Source: an uncultured Flavobacteriales bacterium (GTDB lineage Bacteria > Bacteroidota > Bacteroidia > Flavobacteriales_D > SKUL01). From it: a stretch of 12,966 nucleotides of DNA. A model generated the notes under the pieces. The model saw only the letters and a list, made by a program, of their open reading frames with translations, did not search any database and was not told the origin of the DNA. The stretch is from NCBI GenBank assembly GCA_937911795.1, contig CALDPJ010000208.1:1-12966 (forward strand), written 5' to 3'. The position numbers and the translations under genes are program-made. Numbering within the stretch: the first letter of the stretch is position 1; each line of letters opens with the position of its first letter. Shown one piece after another: positions 1-5,527 of the stretch.

Positions 1-1
1 C

Positions 2-628
2 GACCTGCTCACACACGCGATCGATGATGTCGGCCAGATGTTCCAGCCGATGCCCGAGACTCGTTCCCTGACCGGCCGTCACTTCGAGGCAGGTGGTCAC
101 GCAGACATCAGGCAGGGCGTCGTGCAGTCGATTGATCGACTCGGCGACGCGTGTCAGCCCCGCATCCTCGCCCTCGCCCAGGACATGGCCACGGCCGAAG
201 CCCATGCGGGCGACCCCCTCACCATCGGCGGCCGCACGTGCCTTCGGGAGGAAGCCGTGGCCCGCCTGGCCGCGTGTCTGCGCGACCTGCCGCAGGTGGT
301 CTTGCAGCGGCGCCAGGTGCCGCTTGGCCAGTACCTGGGCCTGTCGTTCGCCCTGGTGCTCGACCCGGCGCACGACCCGGCGCACGACCCGGAGGTTTGC
401 GTCGAGGGCGCCACCGCGCGCCTGAGCCCGCTGCGCGAGCACCACGGCCCGCGGGCGATCCTGAATGCGGTCGAGCGCGTCATCGGCAGTTACGGGGCCG
501 AGCGTGCCCGAACCGAAAAGGAGCTGGCCCTGGCGCAGGGCCAGCGGCGCGACTATCACGCCCGCCTGGGGGCCGACTTTGCCCACGGCGCCTACCTGGC
601 CGCCCTCACCGACCTGCGCCAGCACAAC
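2..628 (+). CDS. Partial helicase/methylase-like protein, internal to C-terminal piece (chimeric fragment)
   Basis: The frame is open from base 2, so the gene starts before the window; the Met codon at 38 is only an internal residue. The translation has the layout seen near the C-terminus of very large plasmid or phage SNF2-type helicase/DNA methylase proteins: a 'DPLTIGGRTCLREEA' segment (hybrid-ORF residues 59-73), a beta-rich stretch around 96-130, then a long charged helix (about 141-194) ending in 'AYLAALTDLR'. This is recall of a family pattern; no catalytic motif falls in the fragment. The segment is much more GC-rich than anything after about 830 and is probably gammaproteobacterial. 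It is cut at its right end, where the reading runs straight into an unrelated LysR fragment, so it is neither a complete gene nor a natural fusion. The family call is moderate; the statement that it is a foreign, truncated coding piece is stronger. Confidence 0.5.
362..392 (+). repeat. Short tandem repeat, 12-bp unit
   Basis: The 12-base unit gacccggcgcac occurs twice back to back (362-373 and 374-385) and is followed by a partial third copy, gacccgg. It lies in frame in the helicase-like fragment and adds a repeated Asp-Pro-Ala-His block. It looks like ordinary slippage in a GC-rich gene. Confidence 0.85.
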
Positions 629-841
629 TGCCTGGTCGGATCACTGCCAACGTGGCGCTTTCGCGAACAGAACGATCACCACGTCGACCTGAAAATCCAG
701 GGCAACTGGCGCAGCAATAACGGCTACGCCCTGCTGGCCGCCGCGCGCAAGGGTCTGGGGTTGGTGCAGCTGCCCGAGTTCTACGTCCACGACGATATCG
801 CGGCCGGGCGATTGCTGCCGGTGCTGGAAAAATATCAGCAA
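608..841 (+). CDS. LysR-family regulator, C-terminal effector-domain fragment (chimeric)
   Basis: About 75 residues match the last third of a LysR-type transcriptional regulator effector-binding domain: 'HNCLVG' and 'TWRF' near the beginning, then 'GNWRSNNGYALLAAA' and 'KGLGLVQLPEFYV', which form the conserved second subdomain, and a closing 'GRLLPVLEKYQ'. In this family the first block is normally preceded by the rest of the substrate-binding fold and by an N-terminal winged helix-turn-helix; both are absent. The piece is GC-rich like the segment before it, and the wording is typical of gammaproteobacterial (Halomonas-like) LysR proteins, although the genus is a guess. Its left boundary falls in the 'TDLRQH' codons (608-625) and its right boundary in the 'VLEKYQQ' codons (821-841), where Bacteroidota YchF takes over. 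No promoter, start or stop of its own is present. Confidence 0.75.
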
Positions 842-1429
842 ACGCTTATTCAGGGGAAATCCGCCCGGCTGGTTCAACTGGAAAAAACGGAAAAACCTTA
901 CGTTTCAGACCTGCATCTGCTTACCGCAAAGCCCGTGATGTATATTTGCAATGTCGAAGAGAGCTCTGTAGTTGAAGGAAATGCTCATGTTGAAGCTGTT
1001 CGTGAGGCCGTAAAAGACGAAAATGCTGAAGTGATTGTCATTGGAGCGGCCATCGAAGCCGATATTGCACAACTGGAAACATACGATGAACGCCGGGAAT
1101 TTCTGGAGGATATGGGACTGAAAGAAGCGGGTGTAAGTAAATTGATTAAGTCTGCATACAGACTGCTCGATCTGCAAACCTATTTCACTGCCGGCGTAAA
1201 GGAAGTTCGCGCCTGGACGATTTACAAAGGCGATACAGCCCCACAAGCCGCCGGAGTAATTCACACCGACTTCGAAAAAGGATTTATCCGCGCTGAAGTC
1301 ATTGCTTTTGAAGACTTCATAAATTATGGTTCAGAGGCTGCAGTTAAGGAAGCCGGTAAAATGCGGGTAGAAGGGAAGGAGTACGTCGTTCAGGATGGAG
1401 ATGTGATGCATTTTAGGTTTAATGTGTAG
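821..1429 (+). CDS. ychF: Redox-regulated ATPase YchF (OLA1/Obg family), C-terminal part only
   Basis: About 200 residues match the C-terminal half of YchF, a universally conserved Obg-family P-loop NTPase that prefers ATP and associates with ribosomes. Visible are 'GKSAR', the strongly conserved 'LHLLTAKPVMYICNVEE' strand that closes the G domain, the 'ERREFLEDMGL' region, and the TGS domain with 'LQTYFTAGVKEVRAWTI', 'APQAAGVIHTDFEKGFIRAE' and the closing 'DGDVMHFRFNV' before a TAG stop. Full-length YchF is about 363 residues, so roughly the first 165 are missing, including all nucleotide-binding motifs (P-loop, switch regions, NKxE-like motif). They are lost at a junction with LysR sequence, not by visible mutation. 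Base composition matches the genes that follow, so this piece belongs to the Bacteroidota segment. The native gene is presumably intact in the organism. Confidence 0.9.
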   Translation: MLEKYQQTLIQGKSARLVQLEKTEKPYVSDLHLLTAKPVMYICNVEESSVVEGNAHVEAVREAVKDENAEVIVIGAAIEADIAQLETYDERREFLEDMGLKEAGVSKLIKSAYRLLDLQTYFTAGVKEVRAWTIYKGDTAPQAAGVIHTDFEKGFIRAEVIAFEDFINYGSEAAVKEAGKMRVEGKEYVVQDGDVMHFRFNV

Positions 1430-1512
1430 GTAATTAATCAGGTACACGCTAGCAATTCTGACCGTTCCTTCAGGAATGTATACATTTAGGCAACCGCTTA
1501 TCAGGTAGTTGT

Positions 1513-3492
1513 ATGGTTTCTGCTTTCTGTAGATTAATGCTCATAACATTATTGTTGTTGTCCGTTCCCGGATTTTCGCAGCAGTTGAATGTCGATTCCC
1601 TGTTGCTGATCTGGAATAATCCCGCACAAAATGATACCCTTCGGATGAAGGCCATTCATGAAATCGCATGGAAAGGATTTATCAATACCAATCCCGATAG
1701 CGCGTTCTATTATGGTCAGCAGTTTTTTGAATTTGCCAGCGAACGTGGATATAGAAAGGAATCATCTATTGCATTAAATACTATGGGAGCCGCCGAATAT
1801 TATCGCGGTAATCTCCCCGAGGCAATCGATTATTACACAAAAAGTCTGGAGATAAAATCCGATAGCGATGACCCAACCGGTGTAGCAAGTCTGTTGAACA
1901 ATCTGGCCAGTATTTATTACAGCCAGGGCGATTATGCGCGGTCCATTCAAAACCTCACAAAAAGTCTGCAGATCAAAGAAAAGTTAGAAGACAAAAACGG
2001 AATTGTAAATGCGCTCAGCAATATCGGCGCTATTTACCGAAGCGATGGAAACCATGAAAAAGCACTCGAGTATTTTTTAAAAAGTCTTGAACTGGCTGAG
2101 GAACTGGATAACCCTGCAATGATTGCCAATGCGCTCAATAGTATTGGCGTTTCTTATAAAGATCATGGCGATGAAGCGTTTTTCCGTTTAGACACCGCAA
2201 CTGGCAACCAAATGTTTTCTCATGCCCTGGTGCATTATCAGCGCAGTCTGGCCATTCAGGAAAAACAAGGTGATGATCGGGGAGCGGCCAAAACACTGAA
2301 CAATATCGCCAACCTATTAATGCACCAAGGCAATTACCAAGAGGCATTGGATCATCACAACCTGAGCCTTGAAATCAAAACTGCTTTGCACGATCAGGCG
2401 GGTATTGCTGTTTCGCTCAACAATATTTCGAATGTTTACCGCAAAATGGGGCAAATTGATCGTGCTTTAGAGAATAGCCGAAAAGCGCTGGAAATCGGAA
2501 GTCAATCAGGCGTAGTTTCTATTGAACGCGATGCGGCAGAATCTCTGTACCAGATTTACGAGGAAGTAAATCAGTTCCAGAAAGCGCTCGAAATGCATGC
2601 GCTGTATATCGGGTTGCGCGACAGCATAAACAGTCAGGAGAATCAAAATGAAATAATGCACCAACGCTTTCAGTATGAATTCGACAAAAAGGAAGCGCTC
2701 ATAGAAGCAGAACAGGAAAAGAAAAATGCGCTCAATGCCGAACAATTGCGGCGGAAGAATCTGGAACGCAACAGCTTCATTGGCGGTTTTGGAATCATGC
2801 TGTTGCTTGCCGGACTTTTCTTTTTTCAGCGGTTGAGAATTGCCCGTGAGAAAAAGCGGAGCGATGAATTGTTGCTGAATATCTTACCTGAAGAAACCGC
2901 TCGTGAATTAAAAGAAAAAGGTCACGCAGAAGCCAAATTCATGGAAGACGTTACGGTTTTGTTTACCGATTTTGTTGGATTTACAGAGTTGTCTGCACAG
3001 ATGAATCCCCGCGAACTAGTTGCCGAAATCAACGAGTGTTTCAGCGCCTATGATAAAATCATGGCGAAATACGGAATCGAGAAGATCAAAACCATTGGCG
3101 ACGCATATATGGCCGCCGGTGGATTGCCAACGCCAAACGCTACACACGCCAGAAATGTAGTGGATGCCGCGCTCGAAATACGAGATTATATGCTACACAA
3201 AGAAGAAATCCGAAAAATCGAGGGCAAACCATTTTTTAATGTTCGCATGGGTGTTCACACCGGTTCTGTTGTGGCCGGAATTGTGGGTATAAAAAAATTC
3301 CAATACGATATTTGGGGAGATACCGTTAATACTGCCAGCAGAATGGAAAGCTCCGGGGAATCAGGAAAAATCAACATTTCCGAAAGCACTTACGGGAGAA
3401 TAAAAGAATTTTATAATTGTGAATTCCGCGGTGAGATAGAAGCAAAGGGCAAAGGAAAAGTGGGTATGTATTTTGTCGAAAAAGTAGCGTGA
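1513..3492 (+). CDS. TPR-repeat class III adenylate cyclase, membrane-anchored
   Basis: The 659-residue protein probably makes cAMP from ATP. Residues 1-22 form a hydrophobic signal sequence. About 84-370 hold six or seven TPR repeats with recurring 'A..Y...G....A' patterns; the fourth is interrupted by an insert at about 218-238. A charged coiled-coil region (about 372-420) leads to one transmembrane helix (421-438), a helical linker (445-476) and a class III cyclase domain (477-657). Metal-binding aspartates are D486 ('FTDFVGFT') and D530 ('TIGDAYMAAGG'). The purine-specifying pair is K526 and D599 ('QYDIWGDTVN'), as in adenylate rather than guanylate cyclases. N606, R610 and the 'AKGKGK' lysines complete the catalytic set, so the enzyme should be active. 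The topology implies periplasmic TPRs and a cytoplasmic catalytic domain that works as a homodimer. The ATG at 1513 is chosen because it gives the signal sequence; there is no strong Shine-Dalgarno, as usual in Bacteroidota. It stands alone between ychF and parE. Confidence 0.93.
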   Translation: MVSAFCRLMLITLLLLSVPGFSQQLNVDSLLLIWNNPAQNDTLRMKAIHEIAWKGFINTNPDSAFYYGQQFFEFASERGYRKESSIALNTMGAAEYYRGNLPEAIDYYTKSLEIKSDSDDPTGVASLLNNLASIYYSQGDYARSIQNLTKSLQIKEKLEDKNGIVNALSNIGAIYRSDGNHEKALEYFLKSLELAEELDNPAMIANALNSIGVSYKDHGDEAFFRLDTATGNQMFSHALVHYQRSLAIQEKQGDDRGAAKTLNNIANLLMHQGNYQEALDHHNLSLEIKTALHDQAGIAVSLNNISNVYRKMGQIDRALENSRKALEIGSQSGVVSIERDAAESLYQIYEEVNQFQKALEMHALYIGLRDSINSQENQNEIMHQRFQYEFDKKEALIEAEQEKKNALNAEQLRRKNLERNSFIGGFGIMLLLAGLFFFQRLRIAREKKRSDELLLNILPEETARELKEKGHAEAKFMEDVTVLFTDFVGFTELSAQMNPRELVAEINECFSAYDKIMAKYGIEKIKTIGDAYMAAGGLPTPNATHARNVVDAALEIRDYMLHKEEIRKIEGKPFFNVRMGVHTGSVVAGIVGIKKFQYDIWGDTVNTASRMESSGESGKINISESTYGRIKEFYNCEFRGEIEAKGKGKVGMYFVEKVA

Positions 3493-3640
3493 GTTAATGT
3501 CCGTTTGTTTCCAACAGTTTTCAAAGATTTCAAAAATCACTGTGGATAATTTCTCATCCTGCGTCCCAAAATCCATTTGATTAAAGTCTATTTTAGCGCG
3601 TTGTAAAGCGCACAATCCCTATTCCGGTCAGGAACCATAC
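3493..3640 (+). other. Intergenic region upstream of parE-parC
   Basis: This 148-bp AT-rich gap separates the cyclase from parE and must hold the parE-parC promoter if the pair is transcribed independently. No clear Bacteroidota promoter (TTTG ... TAnnTTTG) with correct spacing is visible: TTTG at 3576-3579 and TATTTTAG at 3589-3596 are too close together. No convincing terminator for the cyclase gene is seen either. A weak purine stretch, caggaa, lies about 8 bases before the parE ATG. Confidence 0.3.
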
Positions 3641-5527
3641 ATGGCAGATAATTCAACCTATACAGAAGATAATATCCGGTCGCTCGACTGGAAAGAACAC
3701 ATCCGTCTCCGTCCGGGGATGTATATCGGTAAACTCGGAAACGGTAATTCCTTCGATGACGGGATCTATATCCTCATAAAAGAGGTGCTCGACAATTCCA
3801 TTGACGAATATGTAATGGGGCACGGAAAAAAAGTTGAGGTAAAAATCAAGGAAGGAAAAGTCTCAGTCCGTGATTTTGGTCGTGGAATTCCGCTGGGAAA
3901 AGTCATCGATTGCGTCTCCCGTATCAACACCGGGGCAAAATACGACTCCAAAGCTTTTAAAAAGTCGGTAGGTCTGAATGGTGTCGGTACAAAAGCAGTA
4001 AATGCTTTGTCTTCCAGTTTCAGCATTGAATCTGTCCGCGATGGCAAAAAGAAAACGGCCGTTTTTCATCAAGGTGAATTGGTTGAAGACTTGCCGCTCA
4101 CAGATACCGAAGAGCGCAATGGAACCTACGTCGAATTCATCGCAGACGAAGACATTTTCAAAAGCTACAGCTATAGAGCTGAGCACGTTGAACGCCTCAT
4201 CTTAAACTATTGCTACCTCAATACCGGATTGTCTATCTGGTTCAATGGAACACGTTTTCACTCCGAGAACGGACTCTATGATTTACTCCAGGAGAAGATG
4301 GATGGCGAACCGCTTTATCCGATTATCCATTTGCGCGGAGAAGACATTGAAGTGGCATTTACCCATGGAAGTTCTTATGGCGAGGAATACTATTCATTCG
4401 TCAACGGACAACATACCACACAAGGAGGAACGCACCAGGGTGCTTTTCGGGAAGCCGTGGCAAAAACAATCCGCGAGTTTTACGGCAAAAATTATGAAGC
4501 CGTAGATATCCGAAGCTCGATTGTTGCCGCCGTGAGCGTAAAGGTGATTGAGCCGGTTTTCGAGTCGCAGACCAAAACCAAACTGGGTTCACAGGAAATT
4601 GAGCCTGACGGAAAGTCAATGCGTGCTTTTGTTGGGGATTTTATCAAAGAACACCTCGACAATTATTTGCACCGAAATCCTGCCATTGCTGAGGAACTGG
4701 ACCGAAAAATCCGGCGGTCGGAAAAAGAGCGGAAGGAGTTGGCGGGTATACGGAAACTCGCAAAAGACCGGGCTAAAAAGGCCAATCTCCACAACAAAAA
4801 ACTCCGCGATTGCCGCGCACACTTCAACGAAGGCAAAGATCCGGAGAAGGAAAAAGAAACAACCCTGTTTATCACCGAGGGGGATTCAGCGAGCGGATCC
4901 ATCACCAAATCGCGCGATGTGAACACGCAGGCAGTATTCAGCCTGAAAGGTAAGCCGCTCAATACATTCGGACTCACCAAAAGGGTGGTGTACGAGAATG
5001 AAGAATTCAACCTGATACAGGCGGCCCTGAATATCGAAGATGGTATGGAAGGGTTGCGCTACAACAAAATTGTAATCGCTACAGATGCCGATGTCGACGG
5101 AATGCACATTCGACTGCTGCTCATTACCTTCTTTCTGCAATTTTTCCCCGATGTGGTGAAGAACGATCACTTGTATGTGCTTCAAACGCCCTTGTTCAGG
5201 GTGCGAAATAAAAAGCAAACGTTCTATTGCTACAGCGAAGAGGAACGCCGCGAAGCGCTGAGAAAACTGGGTAAAGGAGCAGAAATCACGCGATTTAAGG
5301 GATTGGGAGAGATATCACCCGATGAGTTCAAAAACTTTATCGGAGAGGATATCCGAATCGATCCGGTGGTAATTACCAAAGACAATCCCATTCAGGAGAT
5401 GCTGAGTTTTTACATGGGAAAAAACACGCCCGACCGGCAGGATTTTATCATTGATAATCTGCGCGTAGAGAAAGATCTGGTGGAAGAGGTAGAGGCAGAA
5501 TTGGAAACAACGATTGAAGGAGAATGA
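3641..5527 (+). CDS. parE: DNA topoisomerase IV subunit B (ParE-type, type IIA topoisomerase ATPase subunit)
   Basis: This 628-residue subunit binds and hydrolyses ATP and carries half of the cleavage centre of topoisomerase IV, which unlinks replicated chromosomes. The GHKL ATPase domain shows E48 and N52 in 'KEVLDNSIDEY', D78 with 'GRGIP', and the ATP lid 'GLNGVGTKAVNALS' (111-124). The transducer domain has 'TQGGTHQGAFR' (260-270) and the QTK loop at 310-312. The TOPRIM domain has E413 in 'ITEGDSASG', 'SLKGKPLN' (434-441) and the metal-binding 'DADVDG' (482-487) followed by 'HIRLLL'; 'RFKGLGEI' (551-558) follows. Length is normal for ParE, and the insertion present in some GyrB proteins is absent. 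It overlaps parC by 4 bp, so the two are one translationally coupled operon. ParE is preferred over GyrB because of the adjacent, GyrA-box-lacking partner, though B subunits alone are hard to separate. Confidence 0.92.
   Translation: MADNSTYTEDNIRSLDWKEHIRLRPGMYIGKLGNGNSFDDGIYILIKEVLDNSIDEYVMGHGKKVEVKIKEGKVSVRDFGRGIPLGKVIDCVSRINTGAKYDSKAFKKSVGLNGVGTKAVNALSSSFSIESVRDGKKKTAVFHQGELVEDLPLTDTEERNGTYVEFIADEDIFKSYSYRAEHVERLILNYCYLNTGLSIWFNGTRFHSENGLYDLLQEKMDGEPLYPIIHLRGEDIEVAFTHGSSYGEEYYSFVNGQHTTQGGTHQGAFREAVAKTIREFYGKNYEAVDIRSSIVAAVSVKVIEPVFESQTKTKLGSQEIEPDGKSMRAFVGDFIKEHLDNYLHRNPAIAEELDRKIRRSEKERKELAGIRKLAKDRAKKANLHNKKLRDCRAHFNEGKDPEKEKETTLFITEGDSASGSITKSRDVNTQAVFSLKGKPLNTFGLTKRVVYENEEFNLIQAALNIEDGMEGLRYNKIVIATDADVDGMHIRLLLITFFLQFFPDVVKNDHLYVLQTPLFRVRNKKQTFYCYSEEERREALRKLGKGAEITRFKGLGEISPDEFKNFIGEDIRIDPVVITKDNPIQEMLSFYMGKNTPDRQDFIIDNLRVEKDLVEEVEAELETTIEGE
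5516..5526 (+). promoter_or_regulatory. ATGA stop-start overlap with adjacent purine stretch at the parE/parC junction
   Basis: The parC ATG (5524-5526) overlaps the parE TGA (5525-5527). The gaaggag sequence just before it (5516-5522) looks like a Shine-Dalgarno core but ends only one base from the ATG, closer than the usual 5-9 bases. Initiation is more likely by re-initiation of ribosomes finishing parE, which would keep the two subunits equimolar. Confidence 0.6.

Noticed and set aside
1..841. Possible horizontally acquired island (helicase plus regulator) next to ychF
   Set aside because: Both pieces are truncated mid-domain and joined without starts, stops, att sites or transposase remnants; artificial joining explains this better than integration.
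1465..1490. Small palindromes (TTCCTTCAGGAA-type and ATGTATACAT) and a TACATTTA box before the cyclase gene
   Set aside because: The first has too small a loop for a terminator, the second is a common short palindrome, and the TAnnTTTG-like box lacks a clear upstream TTTG element at the right spacing. A promoter here is possible but cannot be supported.
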